A program made the position numbers and the translations under genes. A DNA stretch of 64,000 nucleotides from Budorcas taxicolor. Taxonomy: Eukaryota > Chordata > Mammalia > Artiodactyla > Bovidae. A model generated the notes under the pieces. That model was given only the letters and a program-made list of their open reading frames with translations, had not been told where the DNA came from and did not search any database. Below, one piece after another: positions 54,245 to 64,000 of the stretch. Numbering within the stretch: position 1 is the stretch's first letter; every line of letters starts with the position of its first letter. The stretch lies in contig NC_068920.1 of the NCBI RefSeq assembly GCF_023091745.1, forward strand, positions 147,961,622-148,025,621. The letters are read 5' to 3'.

Positions 54245-54655
54245 TTCCCTAAATGGCTGCTGTGTTTAGCAGAGGGGTATATTTGAGTGAGCTGCATTTG
54301 CTGGAACCGAGGGCCACAGTCGAGTTGTGTAAACAACAGAAGCTTATTTCTCCAAGTTCTGGAGGCTGGGAATCCGAGATCAAGTTGTCTGCAGCGTTGG
54401 TTTCTCCTGAGGCCTCTCTCCTTGGCTTGTTGATGGCCTGTCCTTGCTGGGGTTCATGTGGCCTCCCCTCTGCATGTCCGTGTCCTAACTTCTTATAAGG
54501 ACTCCAGTCACGTTGGGTTAGGACCACCTATGTGAACTCATTTTAACTTACTCACCTCATTAAAGACCTTCTCCCCAAGTACAGTCACATTCTGAAACCC
54601 TGGGGGTCAGGGGTTTGACATGAACATATGAGGGGGTTGGAGTTCAGCCACAACA
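54245..54655 (-). mobile_element. MaLR LTR (MLT1A/MST-like)
   Basis: An antisense LTR: TTTCTCCAAGTTCTGGAGGC, TTCTTATAAGGACTCCAGTC and GACATGAACATATGAGGGGG. Confidence 0.75.
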
Positions 54656-56402
54656 GGTGCTGACTGAAGCTCCAGCTGCTCCCCACTCTGCATCTAGGAC
54701 CCCGGACCTTGGATGAATTTCAGCCTCGGTAGGTTTCATTTCCTTTTCACCAACGTAGGGAGTCAGAGCAGCTCACCCCGGTCTTCACAGTTTCCATGCT
54801 CTGCCACGTGATGACCTATAAAAGCATCATGTTGGAATGAAATACTGCTTCTGTGACTCAGGCCTCACAGGGGCCTTCAGCGTTCAAGGCCACGATCCCC
54901 ATGTGGGCTGAAGTTTCTCAATATTTGACGACAAACTTTATTACCCTTTTATGTTGGCAGGCCAAACATTCCTCCTGGACTCTGCAAGGAGTCACAGTGT
55001 CGTCTCCGCTGGAAGCAGCCTCCATGAAATGTTTCCCAGTGTTTTTCTGACCATTTCCCAGACTGGTCTTTCCCAGTTTGCTGGGCCCTGAGCCGGAAGC
55101 TCCAGGTCTCTCATGGGAGGAAGGAAGGGGGTGTCTAGCACCTTCCAAGCTGAATACGGGCACTTTCTTTCCAAGGAAATGCCACAGACACGCACTGTGA
55201 AAGTTTAAAGCCTGAGTCGACACACTAGGGGATGGAAAAGATGCAACAGAGCCTTTCTCCCTGTGGGTGCCCGGGGGACCTGCTTGGTCCCTTTCTGGGT
55301 CCCAAGAGTTGCCCAGGGAGGAGGTGCTTCAGGGAGCATGGAGCAGTTGCCTGCAGCCCGCTGTCTACTGAGCAGTGATGTGGGGGCTCTTAGTGACCAC
55401 CAGAGCCCTGTCCAGCCTCCCCAGGGTGAGGATTTTGTGGGCCCACCTGGCTCCCTTCAGTGGGGGTGGGGGGGACAGGGAAGGAAGCAGGGGTCCCTGA
55501 GTAGCACCAGGTTCTCCTGTCTTGAGTGGGACACTTATTCTTTCTCTTCACTTCTTTTATCCCCATATTCATAATTTGCCCTCTGCTTTCCGTCTCCTCA
55601 CTGGTACCCACGGGTTTGTTTTCTGTATCTGTGAATTTGTTTTATGTATACTTTCACTGTATCTCTTCACTTCTTAGAGTCGGTCTTCAAACCTAGCTCC
55701 TGGCACTTATGCCAGATTCTTGGCCTCCTTCTCCATGACCTTGCCCCACTGATGCCCAGGAGCACAGCTGTGATGGATAAATGAGGTCTTGTGCGTACAG
55801 AGCCGGTGCCCAGCAATGGCAGCTACCAGCTGTTTTATTTTGTGCGAGCCTCTGTGGGTCTGGGGGAGGTGGGATGAGTCTGGATGTGGGGGTGACCTCT
55901 CCTGTTGGGGATGCTGGTTTAGGTACTCTTTGAGCTCAGCACGGCCATCTTCATAACCGACACGGATACGGCGTGTTAGAGGCACAGCACATGGTGTGCT
56001 GTCTCTCTGAGAATCCTCCGGTGCCCTCCGTCATGCTGTGAGACAGGCCTGCCACCCCCCTTTGACGTGGGGGATGCCTTGGAGAAGTGCGGCTCAGGTG
56101 AGGTATTTGTCCAAGGCCAGACAGCTCATAAGAGGATGGGGAGACTGTGGTCTGGGTCCTCTCTGCTGCCTCTCTGTGCCTCTGAAGCCCAGTGACCCGG
56201 CTCCTTTCACATTTTCAGCGCTCATGATCGTCCTGGGGAAACCCTGCAGACAGCCCTGCCTGAGCTCATGTTAAACCCGGGGCCACCACAGAAGTGGCCT
56301 GGTTTCTGTTGATCTGAGCACGCCAGCCTGTAATCAACACAGAGGCACTGCTCAGGGCTCTCAAGCTGGGCTTTATTGAGTTGTCCTCTCTTAGCACATT
56401 GA
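54656..56402. other. Unique sequence, weak MIR trace
   Basis: 56085-56200 weakly resembles antisense MIR (GTCCAAGGCCAGACAGCTC). Open frames of about 100 codons occur without domains. No gene is supported. Confidence 0.4.
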
Positions 56403-56610
56403 ATGTGTGCCAAGTCACTTCAGTCATGTCTGACTGTCTATGACCCCATGGTCTGTAGCCCGCCAGGCTCCTCGGTCCATTCTCCAGGCAAGAATACTGG
56501 AGTGGGTTGCCATGCCCTCCTCTAGGGGATCTTTCCCACCCAGGGATCGAACTTGCGTCTCCTGCATTGCAGGCAGATTCTTTACCACTAATGCCACCCT
56601 GGGAAGCCCT
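56403..56610 (-). mobile_element. Bov-tA SINE
   Basis: A reverse SINE from GTGTGCCAAGTCACTTCAG to CTAATGCCACCCTGGGAAGC, with a small deletion in the TCCATGGGATTCTCC segment. Confidence 0.92.
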
Positions 56611-57197
56611 TTCCACTCTAGTGAGGCCATTTTTGCATAATCTGCTTAAAAGAAATACGGGTCAGAAATGGAAACTGATTGTTGCCCAATCAGGCCAAAT
56701 TACTGGATGCTCTGCTTGGCACATTTTCAGCATTTGCAAAAGACTGGTCTCCTCCTTTCATGGGAAATAATAAACTGATCACAGGATGTAAAATCTGGTT
56801 TAAGTGGAGCTGACCCAGACACAGGCCATAAAGATCAATTCTAGGTCTGCCTGGAATTCTCCTCACCCCAGTGAGAGCACATAGGTCTTTGTGGCCTCGG
56901 GATGGGCCTTCAGGGGACAGGAGCCTCCTTTATCTGCAGTCTCTCTCTCTCTGGACTGCATACCACTGTTGTCATATCAGGAGGGAATTCCCTGTGTGGT
57001 TTTCTCACAGAAAATCTGATTGCCCCTGAGAGGCCATCAGGGGATTTGTATCTTGATCCTCTCCAAAGAGACAGATCCCTCCCCAGGACAAAGGACAGGT
57101 AAACAGAAGTTCCAAAATGCACGTGACCTTGCAGCCTCTAGTGTAGGGCTCCTGCTGGAACAATGACAATTGTGACTAGATGTGGCAGAATTATTGG
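56611..57197. other. Unique sequence
   Basis: No feature is recognised. Confidence 0.4.
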
Positions 57198-57408
57198 GAC
57201 ATCAACCTGGTGGCTCAGATGGTAAAGAATCTGCCCGCAATGCAGGAGACCTGTGTTCGATCCCTGGGTCAGGCAGATCCCCTGGAGAAGGGAATGGCAA
57301 CCCACTCCAGTATTCTTGCTTGGAGAATCTCAAGGACTGAGGAAGCTGGGGGGCTATAGTCCATGGGATTGCAAAGAGTTGGACACGACTGAGTGACTAA
57401 CACTTTCA
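57198..57408 (+). mobile_element. Bov-tA SINE
   Basis: A complete plus-strand SINE: CCTGGTGGCTCAGATGGTAA, TGTTCGATCCCTGGGTC, ending GACACGACTGAGTGACTAAC. Confidence 0.93.
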
Positions 57409-57432
57409 ACCTCATCATAAGGGAGGCTTAGT

Positions 57433-57808
57433 GTTGACAAATTGATGCTTTCAAATTATGGTGTTGGAGAAGACTCTTCAGAGTTCCTTGGACAGCAAAG
57501 ACATCAGATCAGTCAATCCTAAAGAAAATCAACCCTGAATATTCATTGGAAGTACTTATGCTGAAGCTGCAATACTTTGGCCACCTAATGCAAAGAGCTG
57601 ACTCATTGGAAAAGAACTTGATCCTGGGGAAGGTTGAGGGCAGAAGGAGAAGGGGATGACAGAGGACGAGATGGTTGGATGACATCACTGACTCAATGCA
57701 CCTGAGTTTGAGCAAACTCCGGGAGATGGTGAAGGACAGTAAAGCCTGTTGTGCTGCAGTCCATGAGGTCACAAAGAATCGGACATGACTGAGTGACCGA
57801 ACAACAAG
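57433..57808 (+). mobile_element. BovB LINE 3' end
   Basis: The last roughly 375 bases of BovB, from GACAAATTGATGCTTTCAAA to TGACTGAGTGACCGAACAAC. It lies 25 bases downstream of a Bov-tA in the same direction. Confidence 0.94.
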
Positions 57809-57984
57809 CTCATAAACACTCAAGGAGGGAAGGGCCCTTGGATTCCGAAATGTTGGCATCACCTGAATCGCTAGTGTTATCTGGCTTAAGGAGGAGAGCC
57901 AAGAATGTCCCCCAAATTGTTTTGGGGTCTACGGCCTCAGAGGTGGGGGGAGAAGGCAGCTGGAGGTGAGTAGAGTTTGGTGGA

Positions 57985-58155
57985 GAGGACACTGGTTTTG
58001 GAATTGGACCTGTCTAGCTTGAATTCTTGCTCTGAAGTGAGAGCCCTTAGGTAAGTTATTCAACCTCTTGACATTTCTTGATGTAAAAAGATGACAACAC
58101 TGACTTCAAAGAGGTGTTGAGGGGATAGGCTGGAATGTTATCTCTCACATGTCTG
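57985..58155 (+). mobile_element. MIR SINE
   Basis: Plus-strand MIR: TTGGAATTGGACCTGTCTAG, then GTAAGTTATTCAACCTCTTG. The tail CACATGTCTGGCTCACAGTG is recognisable. Confidence 0.78.
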
Positions 58156-58289
58156 GCTCACAGTGGTGTCCTCTATTTGCCCAAGAGCTGGACACCGAGT
58201 CCTCAGGGCTTGGCACAGAGGAAGTTGACAGTGAGTGGTGGCTGAATGAATGCATGATGGATGGATCAGAGGGCAAGAAACCAGGACAG

Positions 58290-58492
58290 AGCTTCCCAGG
58301 TGGCTCAGTGGTAAAGAATCCACCTGCCAGTGCAGGAGACGTGGGTTCAATCCCTGGGTTGGGAAGATCCCCTGAAGAAGGAAATGGCAACCCACTCCAG
58401 TAAACTGCCCAGAGAATCCCATGGACAGAGGAGCCTGGAACGTTACAGTCCATGGAGTTGCAAAGAGTCAGACAGGACTCAAGCAACTTGGC
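58290..58492 (+). mobile_element. Bov-tA SINE
   Basis: A complete plus-strand SINE: GCTTCCCAGGTGGCTCAGTG, GGGTTCAATCCCTGGG, ending near CAGGACTCAAGCAACTTGG. Confidence 0.93.
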
Positions 58493-59030
58493 AGGCGTGA
58501 ATGTGATCATATATTCCAATCTCTGATTTGTTTAACGAGTATATTTAAACTTCATGTTTATAGGTTTGATAAACATTTTCCTGAAGCTAATGTGATTTTT
58601 TCCCCCCCAAATCACCAACAGATCTGAAGTCCTCAGGTGAACATTGCCTAGTATTATTAACTCAAGGAGAAAGCTTTCTGTTATCTGCTGAGGTCATCTC
58701 AAATACCTTTCCTGTGGCTGTCAGAGGGAAATCCAAAAGTTCTGGGTATGGAGTCCTTGTATCTGCTATTGGGATTTAGAATGACCTGCAAATAATGATT
58801 TATCATAGTTTATTCTCATATATATATAACCTTTAAAAAAATCGAGATACAGAGCTGACCCATGAGGGCCCACTTAAACGTGGCTTGCTATGGAAACATT
58901 TGAGAACATGTGTGTGTGTGGAGGTGAGTTTGCCTGGATCCCAGACCCTCATATACTTTTGGAACAACTGGCTTGACTCTTTCCAGAAGCGACACAGCTG
59001 TCCGTGCATTTTCAAAATATCTGTATTTGT
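58493..59030. other. Unique sequence
   Basis: No feature is recognised. A short TA run (TATATATATAA) lies near 58820. Confidence 0.4.
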
Positions 59031-59322
59031 CTGCACGGGGTCTTCGTGGCTGCTCGAGGGCTTTCCCTGGCTGTGGGTGAGCGCGGGCTGCTCTCTGTTT
59101 GTGGTGCTCGGGTTCTCACTGCGGCGGCTTCCCTTGTTGTGGAGCACAGGTTTTAGGTGTGGGTTTCAGTAGCTGCCCCTCGAGGGCTCTAGAGAGCAGG
59201 CTCAGTAGTCATACTGGCTTAGTCGCCCTGCAGATGTGGGATGTTCCCAGACCAGGGATCGAACCCAAGTCCCCTACATTACTAGGCGGATTCCTAATCC
59301 CTGCACCCCAGGTAAGTCCTCT
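59031..59322 (-). mobile_element. CHR-type SINE, long form
   Basis: Reverse orientation: TCTCACTGCGGCGGCTTCCC, TTGTTGTGGAGCACAGG and the head GACCAGGGATCGAACCC, ending CACCCCAGGTAAGTCC. Confidence 0.85.
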
Positions 59323-61092
59323 CACAATGTTTTAACCATTTGACCCAGAAATCTGCCTGCTGGGAACTTGCGCTAAGAAAACAATAAAAAAAGAAAGGCT
59401 CTTGAGTTGGGGGAGGGTAAAATTACCTTCCATCTTACTGCTATTTTTAACCCATTAATTTAAAGTGAAGGAAGACTCTTTGTTCTTCAGGCGGACTGGG
59501 TAGCTCACATCCATCCCATTCTTTTTCTTAGAGTGAAGTTTCAGAACTTATCTTTAAGAAAACAGAATATAGGAGGCTATCCTATTTTAGATGAACTGGT
59601 GCTCATGGTTTCTGTATTGCAAAATATTTAACGTGAACTGAGAGGCATGACATAGTTTCCACGTTAAGGGGAAAAAGAATTTGCCCCATTTGTTCCTTTT
59701 TTTCAATGCAATGTTCATCCAGAGCGGAAGAGCCTCTTCATGGAATTTCTTGTCACCATGAAGTCACAACCAGCCCACAGCCGCCCTCCCCTCCATGTCC
59801 CTGATGGCTGTAGCAGGCTCAACCTGGGGCTATGGGAATTCCTGAGGGTCATGCTCTGTATCCAGTTCCTTGGTTACTGTGGTAAAGACCTTCAGCCGCC
59901 CTGGTTCCCCTCGTCTGAGGGAAGTGGACTCACCAGCACATGATGTGTCAGGGTCCAGCTCAGAGGAGGTGCCCTCCATTTTGGGGGGCTCAGTGCCCAA
60001 GACTTTTGATGAGAATTCACCGCTGTCGTGAGGGCTCTTGGTGGCTGGGACTGTTCTATGAGTCATTTCAGGTGAAGCTGGACTTAGGGAGGTGTTGGTG
60101 CCCTGCACCTCGGAAGCTGGAAGATGGTTCTCCTCTCATCCCTTGGGGACCCTTGAGCCCTCAGCCAGGAGAAGGGCTGTGTTTGGTGGATTTGGAGGAG
60201 AACTGGGGCATGAAGGAAGAACCCATGCGAGGGGGAACTTTGGAGAAAGCAAGGGGCTTTTTTGGCAAGTTAATAATAGCGCAGAGCAGCCGCTCCCATT
60301 GGCTGTGGAAGCCCTGGAGAATAACCAGCCTGCTTGTTACTAACGATGCTTCGTTTGGCTGTTGAAAGAGCCCAGATCCCAGGTCTCTGTTTGGAGCCTG
60401 GTGCAGAAGGTGGTCCCAGCCCGAGGGGTTTTGACCCTGAAGTTTGGCTCAGCTGGGACCCTGCAGACCTGCCTGAGGAAGACAGCTTCTCACCTGGAAA
60501 AACAGAGTTCTTCTTCCCACCCCTATCACCTGGGGAGGTTCCTGTGGGTACAGCATCTACCTGGGAGGTGGCAGGGTACTACCTCTCTCTGATCCTGCCT
60601 GCCACCTGTAGCCCTGAGGCCCTGGCTTCTCCCGTGGAGATGCCTCTGAGCACTTCTGGCTCCGTTCTGGACTCTCTGAACCCCGGCCTCCCCAACCTGG
60701 CCTGAGGGGGCAGGGACTGTGTCCTTCCGGTTCTTCCTCCAGAGGGGGAAGGAGCAGGAGGTGTCCCTGGGAACCACTCACCTGTAAGCAGGTGGAGCCT
60801 CCTCGACGCCACCTTACCCCCCAGGGCAGAAGACAGAGGGGCTCCTGGGAAGGCCGCCAGGAAGAGGCAGGCTCAATAATCCCAGGGGAGTGGGGTTTCT
60901 AGGAGGTCATTCCCTCTGCATCTTAGAGGAGGCACGGTGACTCTGGCTTTCTCCCAAACCAGAGACCAGGGAGAGGACTCTGGGGCCTCTTCACCAAAGC
61001 CCCTCACCCTGCCAGGGACCCATCCTGGTTATGTCGGCCTGCCCGAGAGGTCTCTGCCTGCCCATCATTTCCACTCCCCCGACCTGGGTTCA
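59323..61092. other. Unique sequence with weak coding hints
   Basis: No repeat is recognised over most of this 1.8 kb. A minus-strand Ser/Thr/Pro-rich frame (59830-60108) contains a consensus-like splice donor at 59928-59933. A plus-strand frame of 123 codons (60334-60705) is acidic and Pro-rich. Neither has a recognised domain. I do not annotate them as genes. Confidence 0.35.
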
Positions 61093-61279
61093 GGCTTCCC
61101 TGGTGGCTCAGCTGGTAAAGAATCTGCCTGCGATGTGGGAGACCTGGGTTCGATCCCTAGGTTGGGAAGATCCCCTGGAGAAGGGAACGGCTACCCATGC
61201 CAGTATTCAGGCCTGGAGAATTCCATGGATTGTATAGTCCATGGGGTTGCAAAGAGTCAGACACAACAGAGCAGCTTTC
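61093..61279 (+). mobile_element. Bov-tA SINE
   Basis: A complete plus-strand SINE of the CTGGAGAATTCCATGGATTG subtype. Its target duplication, ACCTGGGTTCA, is perfect over 11 bp (61082-61092 and 61280-61290). Confidence 0.96.
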
Positions 61280-61384
61280 ACCTGGGTTCAAGCCTCCACT
61301 GCATATTGTATATCCATGGTTCTATATAGCCACTGTACATTGTGTATCCTTGATATTCTGTATATTCACTGTATATTGTATTTC

Positions 61385-61617
61385 TGGGCTTCCCGAATGG
61401 GTGGTGGTCTAGTGATAAAGAACCCACCTGCCAATGCAGGAGGCATAAGAGACCCTGATTTGATCCTTGGGTGGGGAAGATCCCCTGGAGGAGGGTATGG
61501 CAACCCACTCCAGTATTCTTGCCTGGAGAATCCCAGGGACAGAGGAGCCTGGTGGGCTGCAGTCCATGGTGTCGCAAAGAGTCAGACACGACTGACGTGA
61601 CTGAGCACGCACGCACT
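61385..61617 (+). mobile_element. Bov-tA SINE
   Basis: A plus-strand SINE with a somewhat longer head, flanked by TTGTATTTC (61376-61384 and 61618-61626). It lies about 100 bases downstream of another Bov-tA. Confidence 0.94.
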
Positions 61618-61626
61618 TTGTATTTC

Positions 61627-62504
61627 CATCATATGCTGACTCTTACCAATGCAACTGGACTCCTCAGTTGACTCCCAGGTCAGGTGTCTCCAGCTCCAGT
61701 GACTTTTCTCCAGTTCCAGTCTCCTGCCCTGTTTCACGGACCAGGCCCCAGGCTCTCTGGGGTGGGGTGCCCCCTCCAGCCTCCTTACCTGTCTCTCACT
61801 CCTCCCCACTTCCTCATGTCCCTGACCACGTGGGGCTGCCTCACTCTCCAGCCTCTGCCAGTGCTGCTATCTGTCAGATCATCAGGCAGGCACCTTTTGG
61901 AAACAAAGGCAAGGGATTACATAGTGTGATGGGTGTCAGAGTGCTTTGGCGGACTTGCTCTTGACCTTTGTCTGTGGGAGGTCTTGTTGGCATCCGAGGT
62001 GCCCAGTGAGTCTGAGAGGTGGATTGACTGGACCAGGGTCACACAGCTCAGCGTGATGAGTCTGGCCACCTTTTGTGCCTCCAGAGCCAGGGTATTCCCA
62101 CCCAGGTTGTGGCCCTGGGGGTCACCGATGGTCCTGCATCATTGGCCTTGATCACAGAATTGGACTTGCCCGCTTGCCCCTCATGGATCTGCTCATGGTG
62201 CTTGGCCTGGGTTGGCCTCTGGTTGCTGGGGACTCCCCCCTGACCTCCTTCTCTATGAAGCCTTGATCTCAGTTGATTTCAGCTCTTGCTGTGTTCTCAG
62301 GCTGGAGGAGCCTGCCGGTCCTTTTGGTCATTGATAACCTGCCATTGTGCTGGGCACAGGGCTTAAGACTTTGGAACTTTCTCTCACCCCCGTCCTACAG
62401 TGCACCCACCAGACACTTGGGGATCCACCCCCTCACCCCACCATCTGCAGGGTCCCTCTAGTACATCACGTGCACAATGGCCACAAGCTCACCCACATAC
62501 AGGG
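61627..62504. other. Unique sequence, weak MIR trace
   Basis: 61985-62065 holds a faint antisense MIR core (CCAGGGTCACACAGCTCAGC). No gene is recognised. Confidence 0.4.
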
Positions 62505-62538
62505 CTCACACACTCACACAAACACACAGAGTCCACAT

Positions 62539-62575
<37 letters not shown>

Positions 62576-62920
62576 CCACATGTTCACACACACACTCACA
62601 CACAGAATCCACACATTCACACACACACATACAGAGTCCGCACATTCACACACACACACACACACACACACATGTTCACACATACACAGTCCACATGTTC
62701 ACACACACACAGAGTCCACACATTCACACACACACACACATGCTCACACATACACAGTCCACACGTTCACACACACACGGTCCACACGTTCACACACACA
62801 CAGAGTCCACACATTCATACACACACGCAGAATCCATATGTTCACACATACGCACATAGTCCACATTTTCACACACGCGTTCCACACACAGACACACACA
62901 CACACGTTCACACATACAAG
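62505..62920. repeat. CA-rich VNTR / compound microsatellite
   Basis: About 415 bp of CACA tracts are regularly broken by AGAGTCCACATGTTCA-like spacers. This gives variable units of roughly 24-40 bp. Long His/Thr/Ser frames are open in all three plus-strand frames and Cys/Val frames on the minus strand. These are artefacts of the repeat. Confidence 0.95.
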
Positions 62921-63382
62921 CCTTCCAGTCACAAATTGACCTCGGAAGCAGGAGATCCCCGACCTTGCTCCAAGGACAGCCTCTATGATCCAGTTTCCAG
63001 AAAGGCCCTGCTGTGACCCGCAGTTATCCGCGGCTGCCAAGCCTCAATATAATCAGGTCGTCTTCCTAGTGGGATGACTGGGTGCCCAGGACACCCTGTC
63101 TCTGGGAGGTGAAGAGAAAGAGACAAAGGGGAGGACCTGACACAGGAAGCGAGGGCCGGACCGTGCTTGGGACATGGCAGCAGTGCCTGTGGGTGCTTCC
63201 GCTGGGCGAGACCGTGTGGCTCACACTGACGGGCTGATGTTGGGGTAAAGGCTCCCACCCCCTCCTGCCTCTGGTTCAACCAGAGCATTTAATTTCCATT
63301 TTCTCTGTTGAGTATTGCAATTTCTGGACACATGGTCACTATAGTTTAGTGAAGGTAGCAGGTGTGTGCCTGCCTGTGTGCA

Positions 63383-63385
<3 letters not shown>
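62921..63385. other. Unique sequence
   Basis: No feature is recognised. Confidence 0.4.

Positions 63386-63422
<37 letters not shown>
63386..63422. repeat. (GT)18 microsatellite
   Basis: A pure GT run of 37 bases, likely polymorphic in the population. The AAGGAAGGAAGGAAG stretch shortly after is a short purine repeat. Confidence 0.98.
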
Positions 63423-63423
<1 letters not shown>

Positions 63424-63892
63424 CAGCATTATTCTGAAAAGGAAGGAAGGAAGACAGAAGGAACTGATGCGCCTAATGAGAAACTTACCCGTGGACACTG
63501 TGGTAGCAGAGCCTGGGCTGTCGTGGTGTGAACGGCTTCCCACTTCTCTCCGGGCTTGCCCATCACGGTTCTGATTCGATCTGTGATGCTCTGGAATTGG
63601 CCATGGGGTACACAATGTGGTCAGGGGGCCCGCCGTCCTCTTCCTCCCCTTGGAGGTGTCTGGGGGTTGCAGTGGGAGTCTGCAGGGCTTGGGGGTGAGG
63701 CAGGCCGAAGACTCGGCTGAGGAGGGAGACCATTTGTCACCATAGATGGGGCTGGGGGGCGACATTTGGAAGTCATGGGGAGCCAGGCATCTGGGCTACA
63801 GCCCCTGATTAGGGGCCCCTGGGAGTTCCAGGCCAGCCTGAGAGCTGGGCAGGGCAGAGTGAGTGTCCTGCGGGATCCTCGCTGCCCAATTG
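63423..63892. other. Unique sequence
   Basis: No feature is recognised. An open frame of 139 codons on the minus strand (63346-63765) ends in the GT repeat and is not supported. Confidence 0.4.
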
Positions 63893-64000
63893 CTATCTAC
63901 ACCACTGTCTAAATCAGTGTCTACACAGCTGTCTAAATCAGTGTCTACACCGCTGTCTAAATGTGTCTACACCACTGTCTAAATCAGTGTCTACACAGCT
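63893..64000. repeat. 24-bp minisatellite, runs off the window
   Basis: About 4.6 units of CTACACCACTGTCTAAATCA plus four more bases are visible. ACCACT, ACAGCT and ACCGCT variants are present, and one unit lacks a CA. The right edge lies beyond the window. Confidence 0.95.

Noticed and set aside
62347..63016. Three overlapping His/Thr/Ser-rich frames of 170-179 codons
   Set aside because: They are products of the CA-rich VNTR, open in every plus frame.
1..64000. Bacterial-type features (operons, ribosome binding sites, CRISPR arrays, insertion sequences)
   Set aside because: The window is ruminant nuclear DNA. The direct repeats seen are SINE tails, microsatellites and target duplications, not CRISPR arrays.

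Overview
The window is nuclear DNA from a ruminant, most likely cattle or a close bovid. The evidence is its interspersed repeats: BovB (RTE) LINE fragments, Bov-tA and Bov-A SINEs, cetartiodactyl CHR-type tRNA SINEs and bovid L1 3' ends. Older placental-mammal repeats (MIR, L2, MER20, MLT1 LTRs, L1M) lie under them. Sheep, goat, yak or buffalo cannot be excluded by eye.

I find no protein-coding gene, rRNA, tRNA gene or CRISPR array that I can support. The window reads as intergenic or deep intronic sequence. Almost every long open frame is a translated repeat or a chance frame in GC-rich DNA. Genuine coding relics exist only inside retrotransposons: several BovB endonuclease/reverse transcriptase pseudogenes and one L1 ORF2 tail.

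Layout. 1-5.5 kb: a MER20 split by BovB, a large CCAC/CCAT simple repeat, L2, MIR, a Bov-tA and unique sequence with a perfect tandem NF-E2/MARE motif at 4374-4394. 5.5-20.3 kb: unique DNA dotted with Bov-A, Bov-tA, BovB 3' ends, CHR and MLT1. 20.7-26.8 kb: an unidentified retro-insert, Bov-A2, L1 3' ends and CHR. 27-31 kb: two MaLR LTRs each interrupted by a Bov-tA, and an unmasked block with a near-perfect HNF1 motif at 28560. 32.2-34.5 kb: a 2.3 kb BovB missing both ends. 35-41.9 kb: unique sequence, TG repeats, Bov-tA copies and a 1.07 kb BovB. 42.4-50.3 kb: an old minus-strand L1M scaffold that received a near-full-length BovB, which itself received a second BovB in the opposite direction. 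50.4-64 kb: mixed unique DNA, Bov-tA, CHR, MaLR and MIR copies, ending in a CA-rich VNTR, a GT microsatellite and a 24-bp minisatellite that runs off the window.

There is no gene network to describe. The informative content is insertion history, read from target-site duplications and nesting, plus a few unmasked blocks that could be regulatory. I did not find a previously undescribed biological system. The strongest observations are the BovB-in-BovB-in-L1M nest, its roughly 1 kb inverted arms, the tandem NF-E2 motif and the unrecognised retro-insert at 20710-20917. Family names come from recognition by eye. Repeat boundaries are approximate unless a target-site duplication is given.
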